Shown here: positions 37,851-49,100 of the stretch, in pieces | Layout of the letters: the number at the start of each line of letters is the position of its first letter | Numbering within the stretch: position 1 is the stretch's first letter | Assembly (NCBI GenBank): GCA_030272155.1 | Contig: CP126197.1 | Coordinates: forward strand, 682,001 to 746,000 | Length of the DNA stretch: 64,000 nucleotides | Reading direction: 5' to 3' | Source of the DNA: Tetradesmus obliquus | Taxonomy: Eukaryota > Chlorophyta > Chlorophyceae > Sphaeropleales > Scenedesmaceae | Position numbers and translations under genes: made by a program | Notes under the pieces: model-generated | The model's database searches: none | Told to the model about the DNA's origin: nothing | The model's input: only the letters and a program-made list of their open reading frames with translations

Positions 37851-40800
37851 GCGGTGGGGTTAATTGAAAGCAAAGGTGCAGAGGCGGGGATGTACATATG
37901 GGAGCAGCAGTGAGAGCCATCCTCTTTGATTGCACAGCAAATACTGGCGCGCACTTCCTTCCCCAAAAATCAATTACACAATTCTGCATGCGGACAATCA
38001 GCCAAGCAGCAACTCACCCGCTTGAGCTTGGGCAGCCCCCAGCGGCCATACCAGCTCACGTACAGGCAGTAGCCCAGCAGCAGCATGCCCACAACACTTG
38101 TAGCGAAGCTCACGCCGATCACAGCCGCCTTGTCCAGGCCCTGCTCAGGGCTGCACTGCAGCCGCCTTACAGTGCAGGCGCCTGAGGGCAGCGGCGCCCA
38201 GTCCCAAGCAGCGCTGTAGCCTTTCAGGCAGCGGCAGCCTGCAGCCATACAGCAGACAAGCGGGGTGAGGCAGCCAGCCGGGGCACAGTGCAGGCGCCTG
38301 AGGGCAGCGGCGCCCAGTCCCAGGCAGCGCTGTAGCCTTTCAGGCAGCGGCAGCCTGCATGCAAATCACGACATCGAAAGATGCACAAAGAGGAGGAACT
38401 GTGAGACAGGAGAAGTGAACTGCATGACTCGCGCTTCAGGTGCCTGAGGGGCGCCGCCCAGTCCCACTCTGCACTGTGGCCACACAGCGGCAGCCTGCAA
38501 GTGCACAATCTCACAAGCATGCAGCAGACCTGGCCCTGCTCAGGGCTGCACTGCAGCCGCCTTGCAGTGCAGGCGCCTGAGGGCAGCGGCGTCCAGTCCC
38601 AAGCAGCGCTGTAGCCTTTCAGGCAGCGGCAGCCTGCACATACACAACACGCATAATAACAACAGCAGCACACGGCACACCAGGGATGAGACAGAAGGTG
38701 AGCCATGTGTGTCACGCTTCAGGCGCCTGAGGGCAGCGGCGCCCCGTTCCCAATACGGGCTGTGGCCAGGCAGGCAGCGGCAGCCTGCAAAAAGGCAGTG
38801 GCATAAGCACACAACAGACGAGGGGCGAGACAGGAAGTGGAGCACATGAGTCACGGCAACCTGCTATGCAGGGCACTGGCAGGGTCCCTCAACAGAATCA
38901 GCCGAGCCAGAGCAGACACGTAGATCTCCCCAAAACAATGCACGGCCCGGACAAGTGCCAAATGCTGTTACAAGGCCTGACGAACGACAGCACCAGCTGA
39001 GCGATTACCGTGGTTTTGCTGGCTGACAGGCATCCACACACCGTGACAATGTATGCTTGCATGACATGTGTCATACTGTACTTGTGGGCAGCTGGTTGTT
39101 CACTGCAGGCGGTCGTACCTAGGTAGTGGTATTACACAGGGCTCACGAACAAGGTACTTGCTGGCGGTCTCTACGTGTTTGCTGACAGGCATTAACGTAC
39201 AGTTACACCATGTGCTGGCATCACATGGGTTACGATGTAGTTTCCGGCGGTCCTACCTAGGTAGTGGTAGTAGGAAGGGCTCATGGACCAGCTGGGCATG
39301 CTGCTGTTGTCAAACAGGCGCGGCAGCTGGTTGTTCACGCAGTACTGCGGCACAGACACACAGGCGCAGCGACAGCAGACGGCATGAGGCAGGACGCCGT
39401 CAGCAAGCTTCCATATGCACACAGCACCTAGCAGTGAGTTGCACAGCACGCATTTGCACAGACAAACACGGGCAGGTAACATGACCCGCGTGCAAGATGA
39501 GCACACACATGCAAGCTGGTGAACATGGCGGTCTCAGCAACCGGCTTTGCCTTGTCAGCCGCACCTCTCTCTGAATGATGCGTGGGCACTCCATGTCGGT
39601 GTTGTTGTTGAAGCCGGGGTCACGCAGCGGCACCTACAGCAGCACAGAGCAGCAGCGTCAACTCCTTGCTCTCCTTGAGCACCGTGGTATAGCTGCGCAG
39701 CTTCATGGAAGCAGCAGCCAGGGTGGCTCGTCTCATGGCGCGACTAGAGGCCATACTTCATCAGCACACCATTGTCGGTTGATGTCTGCAGCGGTGGTCA
39801 CAAAGCGCCATATGGCGGATATGCATTAGCAAAGCCATTTCACTCCCTCATACCATCTAAGTGATATCCGGACCCACAGGTAACTATTTGTTTCTCTCGA
39901 CAGCAAAGCCATCTCAACCAGCGCGCCGCACCTGCCACGTGTGCGAGTCCACCTTGAGGTACCACGGCAGCGCCTCGTTGATGCTGCCCAGTGAGTTGTT
40001 CTCGCCGCACTTGGCAGCCATGTCCGTGGCCTGGATGTTCACGATCTGCAGCCACAAGACATTGACGCAAGCGTGACCAGCAGAGTGCACAGGCATTCCA
40101 ATGCGGCGGTCATAACACATGCGGAGCATGAGCAGCAGAGTTATGATACAGCTGGGTGATGCAAACACAGCATGGCTGTTGGCGATAGTGCTGTATGTGG
40201 CGCAAGCTGGCAACAATACACAGCTGCTCAAACCGCCACACAGCAGCCGCAGCCACCTGCAGATTCATCAGCCGAGCCAGCCCCGCAGCGTCGCTGCCAC
40301 ACAGCTTGTCCTCTGGCACCAGCCCCGCTTCTCGCTGCGCGCGCGTGATGCCGGGCAGTGAGCCGTTCACGTTTGTGTTGCGCAGGTCAAAGGTCTGCAG
40401 CGAGCCGGCAAGCCTGCAAAGAAGCAGCAGAAGCAGCAGCAGAAGCAGCAGCAGCAGCGGCAGCAGCAGCAGCAGCAGCAGCAGCGGCAATGAGCGTCAC
40501 AGTGTGCAGGGGATGCATACGATGTTGTTGTAGAACGTATCCGCAATATGCCATTTGATGAGCATAAGCATGAGCATGAGCAGCTTGCCTGACAGGAACG
40601 CCCTGCTTCTCCAGCAGCACGCACGCTGAACAAGCAGTGGTACAGCAGGAAAGCCCTCCTCATGTCAGCTTTGTGTCTGTGCCCTACATCAGTACGCGCA
40701 GGGTCACGCCACCAGCTGCCCACACACAGGACGGAAATATGACCACAAGCTTTACGTTGCTGCGCAGGCTGCACCCCTGTCATCTGCCTATAACACATGA

Positions 40801-43800
40801 ACAGTGCGGGCACCAAGTGCTACACGCCAGACAGACACGCAGGCAGCATGCCCCTGGCACTTGTAAGCCAACAGATCACCTGCTCACCTGAACCACGGGC
40901 TGATGGTGCCAACCAGCTTGGGATTGTTGCGCAGGTTGAGCCCAGTGAGCTCCCTACAGCAGATTTACATCAAACAGACACGAACACAACAGGCCCATGG
41001 CGTCTGATAGAAACAGACCACCAGCTCACCTGAACCACGGGCTGATGGTGCCAACCAGCTTGAAATTGTTGAGCAGGTTGAGACCCGTAAGCTGCCTACA
41101 GCAGATGCACATCAAACAGACACAAAAACAACGGGCCCCTGGCCTTTGATAGAAACAGACCACCAGCTCACCTAAACCACGGGCTAATGGTGCCCACAAG
41201 CTTGGGGTTGTTGCGTAGGTTAAGCTGTGTTAACCTGCTCGTGAAAGCAAACTCCTCCGGCAGGCTGCCTCCAACGTCATTGGTTGACAGGTCCACAGTG
41301 CTCAACCAGGGCAGGTTGGTCCAGGAGCGAGGGATGGTCCCTGTCAGCTGGTTGCCAGGTGCGATGATGCTGGACAGCACGGACGCCTGAAGGCGAGCGG
41401 CAGGCCAGGTTGCAGTCGTGACGAGCATGTATAAAAAGGACAAGTGCATGCTGCCGCTCCGCTGGTTGCCATGCGCCACGCTGCTAATGCTGTTGCTAAT
41501 GCTCTACCATTGCCATGCCATGCGCTGCAATCCCCTACTGCCTGCATAGCATGCCACGCATGTTGCCACGCACCTCTCCAAGCTGCAGCTCGGGCAGCTG
41601 CCCCTCAAACTTGTTGTTGCTCAGCCGCAGCATCACCAGGTTCACCACTGCGCAGCTTCCTGCAGCCTACCACAAGGCTGCACCTTGCACCTCAGGGCCT
41701 TGGCCCCTGCAAAGCCCTGCTATGTGTGGCTGTACATATACATGCACCACGCACCTCGCCCAGCTGCAGCTCTGGCAGCTGGCCCTCAAACTTGTTGTTG
41801 CTCAGCCGCAGCATGACCAGGTTCACCCAGGCCCGGCTGTCGTCCAATGGGCGGGGGATGGGCCCTGAAAAGCCATTGTCCTGCAAGCACGCCAACCACT
41901 TGCAGCCGTCAATCAAGTCCTAGGCAGTTATGTGTTGTGTGCAAAGCCATTTTACTGCAAGCGCACCAGGCCGGCGCAAAGCGCAGGTGGTCGTTCGCAA
42001 GTGTCGTTTAGGTTTGCCGAGGGCCATACGGCACGAGGCATGACAGCAGGTACAACACAAGCCACCACACGCAGGATTAGCGTCCAAACAAACACAGCAC
42101 ACTGCTGGGAGCACACAGCTCCCGGTCCTATGTAGGCCAATAGTAACGACGTGTGCTTGGCTTCAGCAGTCAATGGCTCGGCAGTAGCTTTTATGAAAAG
42201 CGGGAACGCCACGCCGCCCCGAACTCACCGCCAGGTCCAGGGACACAAGCGTGCAGCCCCCAAACTGGTCAGCAGAGCCAGAGAAGTTGTTGTTGCGCAA
42301 GCTGACCGCCTGCATTGTCAGCAGCAATAGCAGCAGCAGCAGCAGCAGCCTGGCTTTTATGTCAATAGGCGAGGTGGCCGCTTTGGGGCAACTATGCAGG
42401 AACAACAGCTCTAGGCAGCTGTCGGCCTCTTATCAAAGCATGGAGTGGCGGTTTCAGCAGCGTAACAGCCAGTGGGCAGGTGTGCCACCCAGGGTGCCAG
42501 TGTACCAGCCAGTTTGTCGCCACTCTCACCGTTGACGCTGGTTATGTTGCTGCACATGTGTGGAGGCAGCGCCCCGCAGAAACTCTTCACCTCCAACATC
42601 AACAGGCATTTGGGCAGCAGCATACATTCCTTGCTGGAAGGACAGTGCTGCAACCCCACTCACGTTCAGGCTGGTCATGTTGCTGCACATGTGCGGAGGC
42701 AGCGTGCCAGAGAAGCTGTTCAACTCCGACAACAACAGGCATTTGAGAAGAGGCATGCATCCGTATGCTGGAAGGATAGTGCTCCACCCCCACTCACGTT
42801 CAGGCTGGTCATGTTGCTTCACATGTGCGGAGGCAGCGTGCCAGAGAAGCTGTTCAACTCCGACAACAACAGGCATTTGAGAAGCAGCATGCATACCTAT
42901 GCTGTAAGGGCAGTGCTCCAACCCCACTCACGTTCAGGCTGGTCATGTTGCTGCACATGTGTGGAGGCAGCGTGCCAGAGAAGCTGTTCAACTCCGACAA
43001 CAACAGGCATTTGAGAAGAGGTATGCATCCCTATGCTGGAAGGATAGTGCTCCACCCCCACTCACGTTCAGGCTGGTCATGTTGCTTCACATGTGCGGAG
43101 GCAGCGTGCCAGAGAAGCTGTTCAACTCCGACAACAACAGGCATTTGAGAAGCAGCATGCATACCTATGCTGTAAGGGCAGTGCTCCAACCCCACTCACG
43201 TTCAGGCTGGTCATGTTGCTGCACATGTGTGGAGGCAACGCGCCAGAGAAACTGTTCACCCCAACAACAGCAGGCATTTGCGCAGCAACATACATTCCTT
43301 GCTGGAAGGACAGTGCTGCAACCCCACTCACGTTCAGGCTGGTCATGTTCCTGCACATGTGCGGAGGCAGCGTGCCAGAGAAGCTGTTCAACTCCGACAA
43401 CAACAGGCATTTGAGAAGCAGCATGCATCCCTTTGCTGGAAGGATAGTGCTCCACCCCCACTCACGTTCAGGCTGGTCATGTTGCTGCACATGTGGGGAG
43501 GCAGCGCGCCAGAGAAGCTGTTGACCTCTAGCGACAGCACCTTCAAACGCCGCAACCTCTCAAAAGAGGCCGGAATGGGCCCATGCATGGCTGCAGGATA
43601 GTTGAACACAGGCCGCAGCAAGTCGGAAGTGAAGAGGGCGAGCAGCTATATGGCTACCATGTGTGGTGCGCCGCAGTCTCTGTAGATATGCCAGATGCTA
43701 TGATCTGCTGCTGTGCTGCTGCAGTTGCGCTTGCGGCTCCGCCTTGCCGCCTGCTCTCACAAACCGCATTCACTGCAGCTGCCGTCAACACTGGCACTCA

Positions 43801-45461
43801 CGCCTGCCTCTCGTTCAAGCGCTGCTGCTGTGCTTTGCTGCTGCGCCTGCTGCTGTAATGCGCAGCAACTGCTGCTGTTGGTTCTGCTGCAGGGCTATCA
43901 TTATGACACAGCTGCAGCGAGCCTGCATCTGCCCTGTGCTCACCCAGCCCCACATCTGTAAAGCCGTTCTTTCCCAGGTTTAGCACGCGCAGATTTGGCA
44001 GGCTGCCCAGTTCAGCAGGGATGGTGCCATCCAGGTAGTTTCCTGCAAGCAGCGAGGCACACAAAGAGGCAGCAGGTATCAACAACAACATAACATGCTG
44101 CAAGTGCTGCCAGCTTGTTTGATGCTGGTTGCTGGAGTGATACAAGGGCAAGTAGGCAATCAAGCTGCATGCACTGCAAGTAAATTGAACGTACATGTGC
44201 TGTGCGCTGCTACTGCACATCCTCAGCTACCTTGGGGGCTGTGAGTCCTACAAGTTTGTAGTTGCTCAAGAACACTGCCATCTGTGGCACTGCCTGTGCA
44301 AACCAGCAGCACTGCTATTGCCTTTGCAGGACTACGCCTGAACCTCAGCTGCTGTACACCCATAAGTGCAGCACCACAGCACCACAGCACCACAGCCTAG
44401 CCAAGCTGCTAAATGGATAGCACCCCTGCGCAGCTGCTACCCCAACCTTGCAGCATCAGCGACTCCAGTGCCCGCATGCCGCCTAGTTCAGCAGGAATGG
44501 ACCCTGTTATGTTTGTTGTGACGACTGCAAACTCCTGCAAGCGGTCAAAGGCTCCAAACTGCGGCGAGATTGTGCCCACAACTCCAAACGAGGCGCCTCC
44601 AATTGCAAACGTGGTGAGACCACAGCTGTGCAGCTGCTGCAGGGCTTCAACAAAGCCTGGGGTGTTGATGCTGCCCTGCAGGCATGGGGAAAGTGTGGCG
44701 TGAACGGCATGCCTGGTTGGCAGGTCAGCGCGGTAGCACCTGTGGCAGCTGATATGTACCAGCTGACAGTTGTTCCTGCAAGTGGTGTCACCACCACAGG
44801 GGTGCTGACATCAACCCCTGGTAAGCTGTCGCGCTGCTGTGTCCTTGCATAGCAGCTGTTGGCTCTCCCAGCCATCGTTTACCATACGTAAGCATAGCAG
44901 TGCAAGCACACATCGGCAACATTGTTCAGTGCCTGTTGCTCGTTGGCGCCGCACCTGCAAGCGGTTGTTCAGCAGCTCAAGCTTGCTGACTGCATGCCTG
45001 GTGCTGCCAGCCGGACAGGGGCTGCCACTGCTGCTGCTACCAGCCAGCCCACTGGCATTGCATGATATGCCATGCCAGGAGCAATATGGAGGCGCTTGCG
45101 TCCCTGGTGCTCCAACTGTGCTCAAGTACTTGCTGCATGCTGTAGTTCCGTTGAGAGCTGCATCAGTGCTGCCAGTGCCTGTAAACACGTCCTGCCAACC
45201 GCTTCGGTTCAGCCAGCCGTAGGTGTCATCAGCAGTGCTCCTGGTGCTGGTGCTGCTGCTATCGCTGCTGGTGGGTACTGCTGCTCCCAAGGCCCCTGCC
45301 ACAGAGTGCAGCACTGCACAGGTGGCCACCTGGCAGGACTGCCCACAGCAGCCGCTGGGATCCAACAAAGAACATGTCGGAAGACCGAGAGTGCGTGTTG
45401 CCAGCAGCAGCGGGAGCAGCAGGCCAGCAAGAAGCAGGTGCTGGTGCTGGTGCTGCTGCAT
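29819..45461 (-). CDS. Leucine-rich-repeat receptor with single membrane span and two class III nucleotide cyclase regions
   Basis: Twenty-seven exons keep phase throughout and sum to 6,660 nt (about 2,219 residues): 45461-44955, 44675-44447, 44042-43944, 43590-43466, 42309-42229, 41880-41755, 41386-41172, 41095-41030, 40953-40888, 40413-40257, 40045-39932, 39633-39565, 39344-39257, 38238-38018, 37810-37723, 37470-37384, 36995-36916, 36562-36013, 35837-35487, 35185-35097, 34817-34738, 34463-33585, 33148-32908, 32691-32492, 32167-32075, 31840-30769 and 30505-29819. A signal peptide (LLLAGLLLPLLLATRTLG) and CSWHGISC cap precede LRRs such as LNLGKNGF and LRLSNNKFEGQLPEL at about 170-600. A Cys-rich stalk precedes the span GVSFATSVVGMLLLGYCLYV (near 690). 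First cyclase region: VSIVITDIESYS, QEGDSF, PGLRVRMGVASG, KVLEVARG and GGQVLLD. Second: REVGGDMKYLLVF, GPRIKMGVDCG, HSNNINMAAR and GGQIVCE, then after a 340-residue low-complexity insert VGRFVVKGQPSP. Whether it makes cAMP or cGMP is not decidable here. Confidence 0.85.
30560..30616 (-). repeat. Partial copy of the 5' end of the last cyclase exon
   Basis: GGGCTGGGCTGGCCCTT, then CACAAAGCGGCCCACCTGCAG repeat the exon start and acceptor at 30470-30508, about 100 bp upstream in the intron. It would be a competing acceptor for the exon coding VGRFVVKG. Confidence 0.7.
33125..33320 (-). repeat. Three copies of an exon-start block in the cyclase gene
   Basis: The acceptor and first codons of exon 33148-32908 (read on the plus strand as GGCGAGCCTGCAGCACA) recur near 33230 and 33295. 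The spacers AAGCATGGCA and GTACAGCAAGCA recur as well. Confidence 0.65.
35030..35091. repeat. (CAG)20-type tract before a cyclase exon end
   Basis: About 20 uninterrupted CAG units directly after the donor of exon 35185-35097. Similar tracts in this gene are at 37498-37531, 37812-37849 and 40426-40490. Confidence 0.85.
38230..38800 (-). repeat. Five tandem copies of the Cys-rich juxtamembrane exon start
   Basis: Copies of the acceptor plus GCRCLKGYSAAWDW-type coding occur at about 38786, 38635, 38493, 38356 and 38238. Only the last runs on into the transmembrane helix. The outermost copy (GCRCLPGHSPYWERG) is shifted in frame and others are truncated. All retain the CAG acceptor, so alternative splicing into them is possible but would mostly break the frame. 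Confidence 0.75.
40888..41175 (-). repeat. Tandemly duplicated 66-nt leucine-rich-repeat exons
   Basis: A block of about 140 bp is repeated: the 3' end of exon 41386-41172 and the whole exons 41095-41030 and 40953-40888. Each small exon is 66 nt, phase 2 at both ends, and codes 22 residues of the form LTGLNLRNNPKLVGTISPWF. They can be included or skipped without loss of frame. Confidence 0.85.
41570..41645 (-). repeat. Copy of the 3' half of exon 41880-41755
   Basis: GTGAACCTGGTGATGCTGCG through the donor GAG|GTGCGT repeats the real exon end about 180 bp away. It starts at a CAG but is out of phase for splicing, so it is probably an intronic decoy. Confidence 0.75.
42530..43500 (-). repeat. 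134-bp tandem array of a leucine-rich-repeat exon end, about 8 copies
   Basis: The last 50 or so bases of exon 43590-43466 (coding SFSGALPPHMCSNMTSLN), its donor GTGAGTGGGG and following intron are repeated seven more times at steps of 134 bp. The words CACATGTG and TTGAACAGCTTCTCTGGC recur at each step. Splicing exon 43590-43466 to 42309-42229 over the array gives a normal leucine-rich repeat (SLNAVSLRNNNFSG), so the copies look intronic. The period is not a multiple of three. Confidence 0.85.
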
Positions 45462-46179
45462 GGCCCTAGTGACTAGGGCCTAGTTGCTGGCCGTAGTCAC
45501 GCATCGCTGCGACGAACGTCTTCGTATGCATGAACTCTTAGGTGAGCTTGGACAAAAGGCGCACAGCAGTTCACGAGCACGAGGGAACTCGAGATATGTC
45601 TCCGGTACACTCAATGTTCTTGTTGCGATGCTCCTTGGGTTGCAAATTCAAAGAAACATTTGAACAAGCGTGGGGAAAATGGATAGCTTCGATCCTAGGT
45701 TGAACCCCACAACACTTGCATCCTCACTCATTTCCACTGTGTTATGCTGACGGTGTGAGAGTGTGGCACAATGGGGTGGACAGCTTTACTCAGCAGGTGC
45801 AAAAACACACAATCAAACTGTGTTTGCACCGGCTGGTGGTGGATCGCAGTGAGAACTGGTGCCTTCAGCTGTCACCAGCAGCATCACTTTCATGCACGCT
45901 TTGCTGCTGTTTGCTTGCATTCCACTGGTCGGTTGCTGCTTCCATGACGTGAATATGTACTAGCAAGATGCTTAGGTCTGTGCTAGCACCCTTCCAGCTG
46001 CAAGACGCTTCCCCGCACGCAATAGACACTGCGCATGACATAACATCTACGACCCGCCTCAAGAGGAGGAGATATGTGCCGTGACGAAGCAGAAAAAGTC
46101 CTGTTTCTCTGTAAGTGCTGATGATGCATCGTGCGAACCTCTAGTCTCTGCTGATACGGTTCTTGTGCTGTCACTGTAG
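45462..46179. other. Upstream region of the receptor-cyclase gene and of the rightward membrane-protein gene
   Basis: No coding signal was found. It separates a leftward ATG (45461) from a rightward candidate ATG (46180), so it probably holds both promoters. I could not pick out a convincing TATA element. Confidence 0.4.
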
Positions 46180-49100
46180 ATGGGGCCTCCGCTGAACTTC
46201 ACCTGGGACTTGAGGCGTTTCCAGCTCACCAGCAGCTACTATAGCGATCGTAGCACACAGTTCACGGTGTGGGATGCGTGTGCAGCTCCGATACTTCTCG
46301 CAACAACACTAGCAGGTGCGAGGCCGCTCCCTTGCGCAGGTTCTGTTCAATTTGCTGAAACCGGGCAGCTATCGACGCATAGATCGTCCAGTAAATTCAT
46401 CAGGCGCAATTCAATGCTAAGGCGTACTGCTGGTGTGCACAGCATGGAGACTTTTCGGCTGTGCAGCAGTAGCTGTTGCTCCAAAGCCAGGCTGTTTGCA
46501 CCATCGACTTGCTGTCCCTGAAACCACGGCTACCACCTACTGCTAGCCATATAGCAACACGAACAAAGTTTGGTCTGGCGTTGAGTGCATACAGCCGTAT
46601 GTTTGCACTCAAAACAGCAGACAGCGCTGCTGGTCCCTGCAGGCTGTGAATCCAAATGCAAGCCTGCCAGGCTGGGCACACTGCTGCAGCAACGACGTTT
46701 AAACCCATCCACCCACGCAATGCCGAACTCCTGCAACCCCCATCCATTGTGTTTTCATTGTGCCACTGGTGCGCAGGGTTCCTGAATTGGTGTCAGTACC
46801 GCACTGTATGGCTAGCTGTGCAGCAGTTCTTGCCAAGCTTCGTGTGGCTGGCTGCATGGCTGCTGCTCATCAGGCACTGTCCCCGGTACTACAAGCGCCA
46901 CCGCATGTTGCTTGTGCTGCTAATGCGCTGCGGGATGTTGATGTCAGAAGCAAGGGCTCCGCAGGATGGAGGTGCGCAGGCAGTGCTGCTGGCAACGACA
47001 GCCATGTTGACAAGGCGGCAGCAGCAGCAGCTGCTGCAGCACCGCCACCAGAGCGCTAGCAGTCATATCGACATGTATAAAACATGCAAAGCAAATAGCA
47101 TTTGCATTGCAGGCTGCAGGATGGAGGTGCGCAGGCAGTGCTGCTGTAGGCGCAGCAGCAATGCATGAGAAGTGGCAGCAGCAGCTGCAGAGCAGTCACC
47201 AGAGTACCATCACTGCTGCACGTCTACAAGCTAATGGTTGTTTCTAGCACACACCACGCTTTTTGCACAGCTGCTTCAGTGCACTGCGTTCCTCCTTTGT
47301 AAACGGTTGCAGGAACTCATTCTTGCTGCTACTGCTGGTGCGCGTGCCATCGCTGCTGCCTCACGCCAATGCAGGGGATGCAATGCAGCTCAGCAGCATA
47401 CTCCCTGGCTCGCCGCAGCTGTCGCTGCTGCTACAGATGCTGTCAACTGGCCTGGTCCTCCACACCTGCCTTGAAGTGACAGCAGTGCAGCTGCCCTTTG
47501 CCTTCCAGATAGGGCACATTCTGCTCAAGCTTCTCTTTGCATGCTATTACAAGAGAGCTGAACAACTGCTGCAGCTGGCAAGGCAGCCTCAAACCGAGCA
47601 GGCAGCCAAGCAGCTGCTGAGTGGCTGGCTGCGATTTTAGAATCAGGCGGGCTGGAGCGCAGTGCTGCAGCATGCCAGCATCATCAGCCGCAGCTGCAGC
47701 ACAACACTGCTGTTTGTGGTTGTCAATGTGACGATTGCAGCGCTGCTGCTGTGGCTTTGCCACCTGTTTTCGTTGGCGGATGTGCTGCTATGGCTGCGGC
47801 AGAAAGAGGATCTGGCACTTTCAGAGGCAGCTGCATCAGATGCCAGGGATAGCAGCAATCCCAGCCATGCTAGCATTGATATTGGCGGTGTTAGGGTGAC
47901 AGTGCAGCAGCTGGCAGATGCTCAAGACTCTTCATTTATTACTGCCCTGCTGACTGGGCACCCTTCTATGCCAGTAGTGACAATGGTGGCACATATTTTT
48001 ATGCTGGCCAGATGCAAGGAGCATGGCATTCGCAGTTTGTCAATGCAGGTGCAGCTGTTCAACTCTCTTGTGTCTCCAATTCTGTGCTACTGTTCCGAAG
48101 TGTGGGGTCCAGCCCTGCTGAGCCAGGCGGGCTCGGGTGCTGCTTTGGTCAGCAAGTTGCAGAACAATGTCATCAGCAGGGTGCAGTTCACGTTTCTGCG
48201 TACACTTGCAGGACGCGTCCGCAAGTCCACTGCTCGCTTGCTTCTGTCAAGAGAATTTGGGGCCCAGCCTTTGGTCAGTTTGTGGCTTCGTGCGGCAGTG
48301 AGCATGTGGAATAGGGTTGTGGATATATCCACATATATATGGATCCACATATATATGGATGCGTCCTCCCTTTTGGTCTGTGCTATGCGTGACAACTTAC
48401 GGCTGTCCACTGTTTCCAGCAGCGGCGCAGTGTGGTGCACACAGTTGCGACGTGTACTTGAATATGTGCATGCCCACTCACAGCAGCTGGGAGATGCCGT
48501 GCAACGGCTGCAAAACTTCCAGTCTCTGGATCTGAAAACCATAGCGCGTGCTTTTGATGGCGTCTTGTATCAGCAGTGGCAGGGGTGCCCTGTCAACCCG
48601 CGTGATGCTGCTAGTGGTCATGGTGTCTACAGTACTTATGAGCGGTTAACCGCTGCCTCGCCCTGGCCCTCAACGTTGTTTGCGGCATGCTCTTCTGCTG
48701 ACATGCCGTCTGTGAGCCCAGTGACTTCTGCTGACATGCCGTCTGTGAGCCCAGCTTTATGGTGCCCAGATTATGTCTCTCAAACTGCTGGGATCAACAG
48801 AGAGCATCTGGGGTCCTTGACCCGTTTCCGTTTGGGTGCTCATGATTTACGTGTCTGCAGTGGCAGGTGCACTATGGTCACCGAGATGTCCAGCTGCATG
48901 TCCAGTTGCATGGTGTGCAACTGGACATGCCATGTGGCATGTCCAGTGTGAGACTGGACATGGCCATGTCCAGCATGCTGCTGGACATCGAGTAGGTGAC
49001 TGGACACGATACTGGACACGGCAATTGGACTTTCATAAACTGCCTACTACCGTTATATCAAACGTATTTGATGCAGTAAACAAGTGTTCGCGGCAGGACA

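Noticed and set aside
39758..39786. A 29-nt candidate exon in the receptor gene (TSTDNGVLMK).
   Set aside because: Its phase does not fit the next exon, whereas joining 39932 directly to 39633 reads TWQVPLRDPGF in frame.
42530..43500. CRISPR array.
   Set aside because: The 134-bp units are near-identical throughout, with no repeat/spacer alternation, and derive from an exon end in a eukaryotic gene.
44231..44293. A 63-nt candidate exon between receptor exons 44675-44447 and 44042-43944.
   Set aside because: It has splice sites and fits phase, but its in-phase frame is not LRR-like, and skipping it gives a perfect repeat (LMLQGNYLDGTIPAEL).
48316..48362. AT-rich repeated CCACATATATATGG words as a promoter or palindrome.
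   Set aside because: They lie within the LINE coding frame and are short direct repeats; no regulatory role is supported.
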